Source: an uncultured Piscirickettsiaceae bacterium
GTDB lineage: Bacteria; Pseudomonadota; Gammaproteobacteria; Methylococcales; Cycloclasticaceae
Direction: 5' to 3'
Assembly: GCA_913061075.1 (NCBI GenBank)
Contig: CAJXSK010000001.1
Span: 124,001-188,000, forward strand
Length of the DNA stretch: 64,000 bases
Shown: one piece after another, positions 7,988 through 16,955 of the stretch
Position numbering within the stretch: position 1 is the stretch's first letter
Layout of the letters: each line of letters opens with the position of its first letter
Program-made: the position numbers and the translations under genes
The notes under the pieces: generated by a model
Databases searched by the model: none
Told to the model about the DNA's origin: nothing
What the model saw: only the letters and a program-made list of their open reading frames with translations

Positions 7988-10312
7988 TTAATTCCTTAAT
8001 GGTTTGCCAGTTTCAAGCATGTGTTGAACACGGTCTAATGTACTGTTTTGTTTAATCAGTGCCATAAAAGCTTTGCGTTCAAGTGTTAGGAGGTCGTCTT
8101 CTGAATGAAGTTCTGCAATATCAGTATCATCACCGCTTAAAATAAGCGCAAGCTGATCAGCAATAACACCGTCGTATTCTGTGGCTTTTCCAGACTGTAC
8201 AAAACCAGTGACAGCCAAATTGAGAGCAGTTCGTGCTGTTGCTCCTGGTAGCGAGATTTCCGGCGTTTCTGGTGTGTGGTAATCCATTGAAAGTTCTAAC
8301 GCTTTTGTTTTAGCATCGAATAGCAAGCGTTCACGGTTCATCGTAATACCGTCAGTAGCAGCCATAAATAAGTGGCCTTTTGCCTCAGCGGCAGACGTCG
8401 AAACAGTTGCAGTACTTATCAGCTCAAAGGCTTTGCTTATTGCTGGCATAGGGCCTTGAGGGCGCTTTCTATTTGTCATCCACCGTGTCAGCATTTCTTT
8501 ACTACCACCCCAGCCAGGAATTAAACCAACGCCTACCTCAACTAGGCCGATATAAGATTCAGCATGGGCCTGAATTGCATCACAATGTAGCAAGCTTTCG
8601 CAACCGCCGCCAAGTGCCATGCCAGAAGGAGCGCCAACAACAGGGAAGGGGGCATGTTTGAGTGCTTTGTATGTATCCTGTCCCGATTTCACCATGTCTT
8701 CTATTTGTGGCCATGCAGCGACATTGGCTGCAAATAACGCTAAACCAATATTTGCTCCGACAGAGTAATTTTCGGCTTCGTTATATAGAACAAGCGCTTT
8801 GTAATTGTTTGGAATAATCTTAATGGCTTTGCCGACCATGGTGAGTATGTCAGGGTCGATAGAATTCATTTTGCTGTGAAACTCTAAACAAAGTACACCG
8901 TCACCAATGTCCCATAAGCTAGCGGATGCATTGCTTTTAACGGGTTGTTGGTTGCGTTTAATGTCTTCTAGTAAGATGACACCATCACCACGTAGTAATG
9001 TTTCATACTCGCCATTTAAGTTTAAGCATTGACGTTGATTATCCTTAAACCGGTAAAAACTTTTACCCTTAGCAGAAGCTAGAAGAGGAGGAATAGTTAT
9101 ATTATCAGCTTCCAGTTTTTCAACAAACCAGTCGACGCCTAATTTATCAATCAGTTCAAAGGGGCCATATTTCCAGTTGTAGCCAAGTTTCATGGCGCGG
9201 TCAATTGCTTCAATATTGTTGCCTATTTCTGGAATTAGGCCGGCAGAATATGTCAGTGTTTTTGCTAATACAGACCAAGCAAATTGACCGCCTTTGTCAT
9301 CAAAACTAACCAGCTTTCGCAAATCTTTAGCAATGGCTGGTTTTAATGATTTTAAACGAGCTTTTTGGCTGGTTGCATAGTCGCCAGTTGTTAGATTAAC
9401 GGACTCCTTGATTTTTTTACCGCTGCTTTTGTTTAATCGATAAAAGCCACCTTTACCTTTACGTCCGGTATAACCTGCTTTAATCATGTTGGTAACAACA
9501 TCAGGCATAACGGCTTGCTCGTGGAAGGCGTCGGACTTGGGTAATGAATGAACCATGGACGCTAATATATGTGGCATTAAATCAATACCAACCAAATCCA
9601 TTAGGCCAAAGACACCTGTTTTGGGAATGCCCATCGGTCTGCCGCAAATAGCATCTGCTTCGTCGACTGTTAGCCCAAGACGGAGTGTTTCTAGCATGGC
9701 TGTTTGCATCCAATAAGCGCCAATTCGGTTAGCAATAAAACCTGGGGTGTCATTACAATTAACAATACCTTTGCCAAGTTCAAGATCGCAAAAGTCTGCG
9801 ATTGAATCGACGGCATCTTGTCGAGTATTAGGGCCTTGAACAACCTCTAATAAGCGCATATAACGAGGTGGGTTAAAAAAGTGAGTAATGAGAAAGTCTT
9901 GACTAAATTCTTTTGATAGGCCAGCGGTTAAATCGGCCAATGGTAAAGTTGATGTATTGGAAGAAACGATACTGCCGGGTTTACGAACAGCATCAATCTT
10001 TTTGTACAAGGACTGTTTTATATCTAAACGTTCGACGATGACTTCAATTATCCAATCCACATTGGCTAAATTGTTTAAATTATCTTCTAAATTCCCTGCG
10101 GTAATGAGCTTAGCATTACGTTTATGCATCAGGGCTGCAGGCTTCACTTTAAGTAATTTTTGAATGGCGCTTTGGGCAATAATATTTTTATTCGAAGCGC
10201 CCTCGGGAACGATGTCTAATAATAAGACCTTTTTACCTGCATTGGCAATTTGAGCGGCAATACCACTGCCCATAACACCAGCGCCGATAACGGCAACGGT
10301 TTCAATTTTCAT
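7988..10312 (-). CDS. Bifunctional 3-hydroxyacyl-CoA dehydrogenase / enoyl-CoA hydratase (FadN-like)
   Basis: Catalyses hydration and NAD-dependent oxidation in beta-oxidation. Domain order is dehydrogenase first: a Rossmann loop GAGVMGSGIAAQIA near the N-terminus, then two 3HCDH C-terminal domains. The crotonase domain is last, at about 480-700, with the oxyanion-type APSGMALGGGCE. This is the reverse of FadB/FadJ and matches Bacillus FadN. I start it at the ATG at 10312, giving 774 residues. An in-frame extension to 10360 would add 16 residues (MYWWWSRYRNH...) ahead of the glycine loop and run into the thiolase gene. The chosen ATG overlaps the thiolase stop by one base (TAATG). Confidence 0.9.
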   Translation of the reverse strand: MKIETVAVIGAGVMGSGIAAQIANAGKKVLLLDIVPEGASNKNIIAQSAIQKLLKVKPAALMHKRNAKLITAGNLEDNLNNLANVDWIIEVIVERLDIKQSLYKKIDAVRKPGSIVSSNTSTLPLADLTAGLSKEFSQDFLITHFFNPPRYMRLLEVVQGPNTRQDAVDSIADFCDLELGKGIVNCNDTPGFIANRIGAYWMQTAMLETLRLGLTVDEADAICGRPMGIPKTGVFGLMDLVGIDLMPHILASMVHSLPKSDAFHEQAVMPDVVTNMIKAGYTGRKGKGGFYRLNKSSGKKIKESVNLTTGDYATSQKARLKSLKPAIAKDLRKLVSFDDKGGQFAWSVLAKTLTYSAGLIPEIGNNIEAIDRAMKLGYNWKYGPFELIDKLGVDWFVEKLEADNITIPPLLASAKGKSFYRFKDNQRQCLNLNGEYETLLRGDGVILLEDIKRNQQPVKSNASASLWDIGDGVLCLEFHSKMNSIDPDILTMVGKAIKIIPNNYKALVLYNEAENYSVGANIGLALFAANVAAWPQIEDMVKSGQDTYKALKHAPFPVVGAPSGMALGGGCESLLHCDAIQAHAESYIGLVEVGVGLIPGWGGSKEMLTRWMTNRKRPQGPMPAISKAFELISTATVSTSAAEAKGHLFMAATDGITMNRERLLFDAKTKALELSMDYHTPETPEISLPGATARTALNLAVTGFVQSGKATEYDGVIADQLALILSGDDTDIAELHSEDDLLTLERKAFMALIKQNSTLDRVQHMLETGKPLRN

Positions 10313-11448
10313 TAGATTGACTCCAAAATGGTTGCGATACCTTGACCACCACCAATACATTGCGTTGCTAACGCATATTGTTTGTTTTCACGCACTAATA
10401 GTGCTGCTGCTTTACCTGTGATGCGAGCGCCAGTTGCTCCAAGAGGGTGGCCTAATGCAATGCCTCCGCCGTCAAGATTAACTTTTTCCATAGGTATATT
10501 TAGGTCTTGAATACAAGCGATAGATTGGCTTGCAAAAGCCTCATTAATTTCAACAATATCAATGTCTTCGATGTTCAAACCAGCCCGTTGTAAGGCCTTA
10601 TTTGTAGCGACGATTGGGCCTAATCCCATTGTTTCAGGTGCACAGCCTGCCACAGCAATGCTTTTAATTCGTGCAAGTGGTGTTAGGCCGTTTTCTTTTG
10701 CATATTCTTCGCTGCATACAAGTGTGGCTGATGCCCCATCTGTTAGTGGAGATGAGGATGCTGCCGTAACAGAGCCATCGGTAGAAAATGCCGGTTTAAG
10801 GTTGGCCAAGTCTTCAACGGTAGATTCTGGGCGAATACAACCATCAGTATCTACGGTGCCACTTTTGGTTTGAATCGAAATAATTTCATCTGATAAATAG
10901 CCATTTTTAAATGCGGTCGCCGCTTTTTGCTGACTTAAAACCGCAAACTGATCTTGTTGTTCTCTGCTTAGTTTGTATTTTTTTGCGACAATTTCAGCTG
11001 TTTCACCCATGCCTATGTATGCAGCCGGTAGTGTTTTATACAATGCAGGACTTGGCATGGGGTTGTAACCGCCCATAGGAATTCGGCTCATTGACTCTAT
11101 GCCGGCGCAAATGAAGGCATCACCCGCATTCATTTGAATGGCCCCCGCAGCCATATGTATCGCTTGCATCGAGGAGCCACAAAAACGGTTCACCGTAACG
11201 CCCGCAACAGACTGAGGTAAACCAGCCATTAAGCCAACAAGCCTAGCGATATTAAAACCTTGTTCGCCTTCTGGAAAAGCACAACCCATAATAATGTCTT
11301 CGATTGTTGTTGGGTCAACACCTGTTTTAGAAACAAGCCCAGAAACAACCTGTGCAGCGAGATCATCAGGCCTAACTTTAGCAAGGCTGCCTTTATGAGC
11401 AAAAGTTTGAGGGGACCTTACATAGGCTGCTATGACGACGTTTTTCAT
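10312..11448 (-). CDS. fadA: Acetyl-CoA C-acyltransferase (3-ketoacyl-CoA thiolase)
   Basis: Thiolytic cleavage of 3-ketoacyl-CoA, the last beta-oxidation step. The 378 residues hold all thiolase signatures. The nucleophilic cysteine is in NRFCGSSMQA (near residue 90). NEAFASQ lies in the C-terminal half, GHPLGATGAR has the catalytic histidine, and CIGGGQG carries the second cysteine. It lies 18 bases downstream of the MerR regulator and is coupled to the bifunctional enzyme. The operon thus codes for a complete FadN-FadA-FadE-like set. Thiolase II (biosynthetic, C4) cannot be strictly excluded, but the context favours degradation. Confidence 0.9.
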   Translation of the reverse strand: MKNVVIAAYVRSPQTFAHKGSLAKVRPDDLAAQVVSGLVSKTGVDPTTIEDIIMGCAFPEGEQGFNIARLVGLMAGLPQSVAGVTVNRFCGSSMQAIHMAAGAIQMNAGDAFICAGIESMSRIPMGGYNPMPSPALYKTLPAAYIGMGETAEIVAKKYKLSREQQDQFAVLSQQKAATAFKNGYLSDEIISIQTKSGTVDTDGCIRPESTVEDLANLKPAFSTDGSVTAASSSPLTDGASATLVCSEEYAKENGLTPLARIKSIAVAGCAPETMGLGPIVATNKALQRAGLNIEDIDIVEINEAFASQSIACIQDLNIPMEKVNLDGGGIALGHPLGATGARITGKAAALLVRENKQYALATQCIGGGQGIATILESI

Positions 11449-11466
11449 AATAACTCCATTATTTAA

Positions 11467-11859
11467 TTAAAGTTTTTGTAGTGTTTGGGTAGTTGCTTGG
11501 TGAATGTCTTCTAATTCACTCAATGTTAAGTTGATATCTTGTTGTTGTTGCCTTAGTTGCTCTATACGTTGCATAACACCAGCGTGTAATAGCTTTATTT
11601 GTTTGACCTGACTAGGGTCAGCATCGTATAGATCTAAAAACTCTTTTATTTCATCCAGAGAAAAACCGATTCTTTTTCCGCGAAGAATTAGCGTCATCCT
11701 TGCGTTATCTTGATAGTTATAGATTCGGCGGTTACCAACCCGCGTAGGGTTTATTAGTTCTTTTGTTTCATAAAAACGCAGGGTGCGAGCAGACACACCT
11801 AGCTTTTCACCTAATTCGCTAGCGGTATAAAGCTCTGTATTTGCAGATTTAATATTCAT
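11467..11859 (-). CDS. MerR-family transcriptional regulator of the beta-oxidation operon
   Basis: A 130-residue DNA-binding regulator. The N-terminal winged helix is at about residues 10-80 (GEKLGVSARTLRFYETKELI, then RVGNRRIYNYQDNARM). A C-terminal coiled coil for dimerisation spans about 85-128. No metal-binding cysteines are present, so it is not a metal or redox sensor. It resembles MerR proteins that govern branched-chain amino-acid or fatty-acid catabolism (LiuR-type), and an acyl-CoA-type ligand is inferred. It is first in its operon. The ATG lacks any ribosome-binding site and lies 5 bases from a candidate -10 box, so the message may be leaderless. A strong palindrome upstream is its probable operator. 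Confidence 0.85.
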   Translation of the reverse strand: MNIKSANTELYTASELGEKLGVSARTLRFYETKELINPTRVGNRRIYNYQDNARMTLILRGKRIGFSLDEIKEFLDLYDADPSQVKQIKLLHAGVMQRIEQLRQQQQDINLTLSELEDIHQATTQTLQKL

Positions 11860-11864
11860 ATGAC

Positions 11865-11902
11865 GTAATATGCATTAACTTAACGTTAACGTCAAGTTAA
11901 TG
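11865..11902 (-). promoter_or_regulatory. Promoter and near-perfect palindromic operator of the merR-fad operon
   Basis: Bases 11873-11902 form a 30-base inverted repeat with only one mismatched pair, centred on a GTTAAC core with flanking CATTAAC arms. On the minus strand a -35 box TTGACG (11895-11890) and a -10 box TATTAC (11870-11865) are 19 bp apart. This is the stretched spacing typical of MerR-activated promoters, with the palindrome between and over the boxes. An alternative -10 (CATATT) with 17-bp spacing exists. Binding by the adjacent MerR protein is inferred. Confidence 0.7.
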
Positions 11903-11936
11903 TTGAAATTAACATTTAAAAGACAATATCAACGTA

Positions 11937-13598
11937 TTATAAAGACCTTAATTCGCGGCGTAGAACCTTGCCAACATTGGTTTTAGGTAACTCTTTAATA
12001 AACACAATTTTGTCAGGTGTTTTATATCCGGTAAGGTTCTTTTTACAATGTTCAGCTAGTTGAGCTTCAGTTAAAGAGTCATCTTTTCGAACAACAAACG
12101 CTTTAACGGCTTCACCACGCTTCTCATCGGGGACACCGATAACGCCACATTCGAGAACACCTTCATGTTCAACAATGACATTTTCTATTTCATTGGGGTA
12201 CACATTAAAACCTGAGACTAAAATCATATCTTTAATACGATCAACAATATAAAAGAAGCCATCTCCATCCATTTTCGCGATGTCGCCCGTTTTAAGCCAG
12301 CCGTCATCAGATAAAACGTTGGCTGTTTCTTCAGGTAAATTCCAATACCCTTGCATTACTTGCGGCCCTTTAATGTTTAGTTCGCCGGGTTCACCATTGG
12401 TAATAATATTTCCATCATCATCCATCAGTTGGCAATAGGTTGATGGAATGGGTAAGCCGATACTGCCGTTATACTCTTTAAGATTAAGTGGGTTAATACA
12501 AGCAGCAGGAGATGTCTCAGTTAAACCAAAGGCTTCTGATAAGGTGCAGCCTGTTATTTGTTTCCATTGTGCAGCAACGGCCGGTTGAACCGACATGCCG
12601 CCGCCCAAGGTGATTTTAAGGTTTGAGAAATCAATGTCTTTAAAACCTTCAGTATTAATTAATGCGTTAAATAAGGTGTTTACACCCGTCATAGCGGTGA
12701 AGGGGATACTACTAAGTTCTTTTACAAACCCTTCGAAATCTCTAGGGTTAGTGATTAATATATTTTTTGCCCCAGCCTCCATAAAAACTAAGCAGTTCGC
12801 CGTTAGCGAAAAGATGTGATACAGCGGCAATGCGGTAATGACAATTTCTTCACCTTGTACTACGTCGTTCTTAATCCACTCGGCTGATTGCAACATATTC
12901 GCAACCATATTCTTATGTGTTAACACGGCACCTTTGGCTACGCCTGTTGTACCACCGGTGTATTGTAAAAAGGCAATGTCATCGTGGTTGAGAGAAGCAG
13001 GCGTTAATGAAAGGTTAGCGCCTTCGGATAGAACTGTTTTAAATGAAATAGCATTAGGCAATGAATAGCTAGGCACCATTTTTTTAAGGTACTTAACGAC
13101 TAAATTAATTACTAATGATTTCGGAAAATCGAGCATATCGCCCATCTTGGTGACAATGACATGTTCTACGTCGGTGTCATCTAGTACTTCTTCCACAGTG
13201 CTTGCAAAGTTTTCTACAACAATGATTGCTTTAGCGCCCGAGTCTTTTAATTGGTGACGTAATTCACGCGCGGTGTAGAGTGGGTTAGTATTAACAACCG
13301 TAAGCCCAGCCCTTAAAACGCCAAAAATAGAGACAGGATTTTGTAATAAATTAGGCATCATAATCGCGACACGATCACCTTTTGTTAGCCCTAATGTGTT
13401 TTGTAAATAAGCCGCAACGCAGCTGGTGGCTTGTGCGAATTCATTGTAAGAAAGTGTTTTTCCAAAGTTACTAAAAGAAGGTTGGTCGCCGAATTGAGCA
13501 ACGCTCTTTTCAAAAATTTCAACAACAGAGCTGTATTTATTGATATCAATATCAGCATCAACGCCGTCGGGATAGCTATTTAACCAAGGCCTGTCCAT
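11937..13598 (-). CDS. fadD: Long-chain-fatty-acid-CoA ligase
   Basis: Activates fatty acids to acyl-CoA through an acyl-adenylate at the inner membrane. The ATP/AMP loop YTGGTTGVAKGA is at about 212-223. The A4/A5 motif FGLTETSP is in the middle, and GWLKTGDIAKMD in the hinge region. The catalytic-lysine end PKTNVGKVLRREL closes the protein. I use the ATG at 13598 (553 residues). A strong AGGAG lies 7 bases ahead of it, while the ATG six codons earlier (13616) has none. Its 3' end lies 78 bases upstream of the merR operon, and a terminator separates it from the fadL gene upstream. Confidence 0.93.
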   Translation of the reverse strand: MDRPWLNSYPDGVDADIDINKYSSVVEIFEKSVAQFGDQPSFSNFGKTLSYNEFAQATSCVAAYLQNTLGLTKGDRVAIMMPNLLQNPVSIFGVLRAGLTVVNTNPLYTARELRHQLKDSGAKAIIVVENFASTVEEVLDDTDVEHVIVTKMGDMLDFPKSLVINLVVKYLKKMVPSYSLPNAISFKTVLSEGANLSLTPASLNHDDIAFLQYTGGTTGVAKGAVLTHKNMVANMLQSAEWIKNDVVQGEEIVITALPLYHIFSLTANCLVFMEAGAKNILITNPRDFEGFVKELSSIPFTAMTGVNTLFNALINTEGFKDIDFSNLKITLGGGMSVQPAVAAQWKQITGCTLSEAFGLTETSPAACINPLNLKEYNGSIGLPIPSTYCQLMDDDGNIITNGEPGELNIKGPQVMQGYWNLPEETANVLSDDGWLKTGDIAKMDGDGFFYIVDRIKDMILVSGFNVYPNEIENVIVEHEGVLECGVIGVPDEKRGEAVKAFVVRKDDSLTEAQLAEHCKKNLTGYKTPDKIVFIKELPKTNVGKVLRRELRSL

Positions 13599-13656
13599 GA
13601 TGTTCTCCTTTGTCATTTAGACACTAAATCATCGTTACTGTTTAATAATCGTACAC

Positions 13657-13684
13657 AAAAAAGTCCCAATATTGGGACTTTTTT
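13657..13684 (-). terminator. Terminator after the first fadL homologue
   Basis: A perfect 28-base palindrome: a GTCCCAAT/ATTGGGAC core between A6 and T6 tracts. It is bidirectional in form, but both flanking genes are on the minus strand, so it ends fadL before fadD. Confidence 0.9.
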
Positions 13685-13707
13685 ATTTAGAGCTAAAACA
13701 TAAATGT

Positions 13708-15066
13708 TTACATATCCCAGCGAAGTTGCGCGCTTAGAATGTCTGCAGCTGATTCGTACTCGCCTGAAAGTAGACTGCTTGAACCACCGACACGGTTGAT
13801 TTTGGTGTCAGGTACGAATATATGTGCGTAGCCAGTATCAATAGACATACTGTCATTTAATTGGTAGCTAGCACCAAATGTTAACCAATAGCGGTCATTG
13901 TCTGGGAACCTTGCTGAACGTGATGCCGCATTTCTAGCAGCGCCTTCGTCATAAGCGAAACCCGTACGGAATGTGAATGGACCATTTGTTGTGTATGTTG
14001 CGCCAATAGATAGGCGAATGTTGTCTTTTAACTTTAATTCTTCAGCGCTTGAAACTAATGGGCTATCAAATAAAATGAGTAATTCTGGTATAGAGCTCCA
14101 ACCCACCCAAGTTGCATCTGCCATAACAGCGATATTACTGCTCCATTGATGATGAATACTGATTGATAAGCTAGCTGGTAGGTCTGGTTGAGCTTCAAGA
14201 TCAGCATCAACAAAATTGGCTGCTATTGCGCCACCAAGGAAAGGTATAGAAGGTACAGCTGCAGGCACATCAAAATCAGCATCGCCCTCTAATTTATGTC
14301 TAATTTCAGAGCGATATGCTAAGCCAACGCGTGTTTGTTCAGACAATTGATATAGCGCACCAAAGTTGAAGCCGAATGAAATATCATCAGCTTCTAACTG
14401 TGAAAAGCCATCGGTTCCAGCAGGAACCCCAGCGCAGACAGCTATTGGTACTGCGTTTGCTAAGGCCGTACCAACACAGGCACTGGCGAAATCGATTTTA
14501 TTGTTAAGCGTAGCTTCTATATACTGAATGTTCACCCCAAAACCGAGAGATAAGTCTGGTGTTGCTTGCCAAGCAATAGCGGGGTTGACATTAACAGTTA
14601 CAATTTCAGCTTCAATCGTGTGGTATTTGCCGACCCAATCGTTTCCATATTTGGTGGCTAAACCAAAAGGGGCATTAATTCCAACGCCAACTTTAAGGTC
14701 GTTACTTAAACTGTGTACATAAAAGAAGTTAGGAACAACGGCAAATCGACCGCCGTCTTCAGCTGTATCAGCTGCGATAGGTCCGCCTAATGCAGTTGTA
14801 CTTCCTTCGTCATCATAATCAAAAGAAGGTGCAATAAGATGAACACCCTGAACTACTTGGTTGCCCTTAATGCGTGTCATACCTGCTGGGTTATACCAAA
14901 TGGTAGAAGCATCTTCTGCTGATGCGGCACCACCTGCGAACGCATTGCCTAAACCTAAAGCACTGTTTTCAGCAATGCCAAAAGCAGCTGAATAAGACGC
15001 GGTTGAAATAAGTGATAGAGACGACGCAAGAGTTAACGCGAGGACCTTAGAATGAGATAGCTTCAT
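13708..15066 (-). CDS. fadL: FadL/OmpP1-family outer-membrane transporter
   Basis: Outer-membrane beta-barrel with an N-terminal hatch that lets long-chain fatty acids or hydrophobic compounds into the cell. The 452 residues start with a signal peptide (about 1-27, ending ASYSA). The mature N-terminus reads AFGIAENSALGLGNAFAG. WYNPAGM, the family's NPA motif, is near residues 57-63. Strongly alternating barrel strands and a terminal aromatic-type strand ending LRWDM follow. It sits upstream of fadD, fitting coupled uptake and activation. Aromatic-hydrocarbon (TodX-like) substrates cannot be separated from fatty acids by inspection. Confidence 0.9.
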   Translation of the reverse strand: MKLSHSKVLALTLASSLSLISTASYSAAFGIAENSALGLGNAFAGGAASAEDASTIWYNPAGMTRIKGNQVVQGVHLIAPSFDYDDEGSTTALGGPIAADTAEDGGRFAVVPNFFYVHSLSNDLKVGVGINAPFGLATKYGNDWVGKYHTIEAEIVTVNVNPAIAWQATPDLSLGFGVNIQYIEATLNNKIDFASACVGTALANAVPIAVCAGVPAGTDGFSQLEADDISFGFNFGALYQLSEQTRVGLAYRSEIRHKLEGDADFDVPAAVPSIPFLGGAIAANFVDADLEAQPDLPASLSISIHHQWSSNIAVMADATWVGWSSIPELLILFDSPLVSSAEELKLKDNIRLSIGATYTTNGPFTFRTGFAYDEGAARNAASRSARFPDNDRYWLTFGASYQLNDSMSIDTGYAHIFVPDTKINRVGGSSSLLSGEYESAADILSAQLRWDM

Positions 15067-15094
15067 GTATTGCTCTCCTAATTAATTGTTAAAG

Positions 15095-15116
15095 ATTCTT
15101 GTCTTTATGCAAGAAT
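15095..15116. promoter_or_regulatory. Inverted repeat in the fadL/enoyl-CoA hydratase divergent promoter region
   Basis: ATTCTTG and CAAGAAT are separated by 8 bases, within the 153-base gap between the divergent genes. It could be an operator; no promoter boxes are convincing around it. Low confidence. Confidence 0.25.
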
Positions 15117-15219
15117 TAGTATTAGTTCTACGCTCAAATTAATGAAGTGGCAAACTATTTGTTGCAAAAAAACAAAAAAAAGGCAGACTGTTGATCAAGT
15201 TCATGTTTAAGGAAGAAAA

Positions 15220-16011
15220 ATGCCGTCAGTATTAATTGAGAAAAATGGTGTCGTTGCACGGCTTATTTTAAATCGCCCAGATAAGTTAAATGCGCTTAAC
15301 TTAGATATGGCACTTGAGTTGTTTAGATGCACTGAGGCGCTGAAAAATGATGACACTATTAAGTGCGTCATTGTCAGTGGAGCAGGTGACCACTTTATGG
15401 CGGGCGGTGATATTGAGTATTTCAAATCCCTTGTTGATGCGTTTGCTATAGAGGGTGAAAGTGCGTTACCAAATAATATTTTTGACCTGTTGCATGATGC
15501 GATTATGAACTTAACCACCATGGATAAACCGGTAATCGCTAGCGTAAAAGGTGCAGTTGCTGGGTTTGGTTTAAGCCTTATGTTGGCTTGCGACATGGTT
15601 GTTATTGCTGACGATGCTGTTTTATCGGTTGCCTATTGCAAAATTGGCACCACACCTGATGGCGGGATGACGTACTTTTTGCCTCGTGTAGTGGGGCAAA
15701 AACGCGCGATGCAATTAGCAATGACAGGTGAGCGGTTTTCATCCGAACAAGCAGAACGTTGGGGAATGGTTAACTATGTGGTGTCTGCTGATGCACTACT
15801 GGATAAAACTAATAAACTGGCCAAACAATTAAGTGATGGACCAAGTACCGTTTTAGCACGTACAAAAACTTTGCTTAACCAGAGCCCAGAGGCCTCATTG
15901 AAACAATGTCTTGATGTAGAGGCATCTACATTCTTTTCTTGCATGGTAGAACATGATTTTACGGAAGGAGTGACGGCGTTTAGTGAGCGACGTGAGGCCA
16001 TGTTTAAATAA
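15220..16011 (+). CDS. Enoyl-CoA hydratase/isomerase family protein
   Basis: Crotonase-fold enzyme of 263 residues, acting on acyl-CoA double bonds. The N-terminal LNRPDKLNALN motif is at about 17-27. The oxyanion-hole segment GDHFMAGGDIEYF is near 62-74. The second half of the active site, VKGAVAGFGLSLMLACDMVV, is near 108-127. The ribosome-binding site AAGGAAG is 5 bases ahead. It is divergent from fadL and 18 bases ahead of an SDR gene, forming a two-gene unit. Substrate unknown; it may serve side reactions of fatty or branched acid breakdown beside the bifunctional enzyme. Confidence 0.88.
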   Translation: MPSVLIEKNGVVARLILNRPDKLNALNLDMALELFRCTEALKNDDTIKCVIVSGAGDHFMAGGDIEYFKSLVDAFAIEGESALPNNIFDLLHDAIMNLTTMDKPVIASVKGAVAGFGLSLMLACDMVVIADDAVLSVAYCKIGTTPDGGMTYFLPRVVGQKRAMQLAMTGERFSSEQAERWGMVNYVVSADALLDKTNKLAKQLSDGPSTVLARTKTLLNQSPEASLKQCLDVEASTFFSCMVEHDFTEGVTAFSERREAMFK

Positions 16012-16029
16012 TGTAAGTAGAGTCCCCAT

Positions 16030-16875
16030 ATGAATGACCTAAAAGAAAACACCATGAATAGTCTAAAAGGAAAAACAATTTTTATTACAGGTGCAAGCCG
16101 TGGAATTGGAGAAGCAATTGCATTGCGCGTGGCGAGTGAAGGCGCAAATGTTGTTATAGCGGCTAAGTCGGATATAGCAAATGCAAAGCTTCCTGGAACC
16201 ATACACAGCGTTGCTAAGGCAGTAGATGATGCAGGTGGGCAAGGACTTGCCATTAAATTAGATATTAGAGATGACGAAAGCATCGCCATAGCAATGGCTC
16301 AAGCGGCAGAGCACTTTGGAGGAATTGACGTATTGGTGAATAATGCCAGCGCCATTAGTTTAACGGATACGCATAATACCCCAATGAAACGGTTCGACTT
16401 GATGATGGGCGTCAATACGCGGGGTACCTATGCTTGCTCTCAAGCAGCATTGCCATATTTAGCGGAAGCAGAAAACCCCCACATATTAATGTTATCACCA
16501 CCGCTAAATATGAACGCAAAGTGGTTTAAAAACCACACAGCCTATACCATTGCGAAATATGGAATGAGTATGTGCGTATTAGGCATGGCTGAAGAATTCA
16601 AACCAAAAGGTATTGCTGTGAATGCACTTTGGCCGCAAACGGTTATTGGCACAGCGGCACTAGCAATGTTTAAAAATATGGTTAACATCGAAAACTGCCG
16701 CACTCCAGCCATTGTTGCTGATGCAGCATGTGAAATTTTCAAGCTAGACAGTAAAGCACATACAGGCAACTTCTTTAGTGATGAGGAGATTTTACGCCAA
16801 AACGGGGTTAATGATTTCACGCAGTATGCTATCGACCCAACCAAGCCACTTCAGATAGATTTGTTTCTGGATTAA
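16030..16875 (+). CDS. Short-chain dehydrogenase/reductase (HSDL2-like)
   Basis: NAD(P)-dependent oxidoreductase of 281 residues. The cofactor loop TGASRGIGEA is at about 20-29. The structural NNAS motif is near 102-105, and the catalytic YTIAKYG tyrosine-lysine pair lies near 175-181. The serine of the triad is probably in LMLSPPLNM. Long internal segments resemble the hydroxysteroid-dehydrogenase-like-2 group linked to fatty-acid metabolism. An ATG eight codons in (16054) is a possible alternative start; neither has a clear ribosome-binding site. It is co-directional with the upstream hydratase. Substrate unknown. Confidence 0.82.
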   Translation: MNDLKENTMNSLKGKTIFITGASRGIGEAIALRVASEGANVVIAAKSDIANAKLPGTIHSVAKAVDDAGGQGLAIKLDIRDDESIAIAMAQAAEHFGGIDVLVNNASAISLTDTHNTPMKRFDLMMGVNTRGTYACSQAALPYLAEAENPHILMLSPPLNMNAKWFKNHTAYTIAKYGMSMCVLGMAEEFKPKGIAVNALWPQTVIGTAALAMFKNMVNIENCRTPAIVADAACEIFKLDSKAHTGNFFSDEEILRQNGVNDFTQYAIDPTKPLQIDLFLD

Positions 16876-16955
16876 CTTTCCTGACCATATTGAACGCCTT
16901 GTATTCGCCCCTAAAACAAGGGGGTAAACACCTTGAGATTTCTATCCTATTATAA

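Noticed and set aside
10313-10360. N-terminal extension of the FadN-like protein (MYWWWSRYRNH...)
   Set aside because: It precedes the glycine-rich cofactor loop with no family match and lies inside the thiolase coding end. The ATG at 10312 overlaps the thiolase stop in a TAATG, the usual coupling here.
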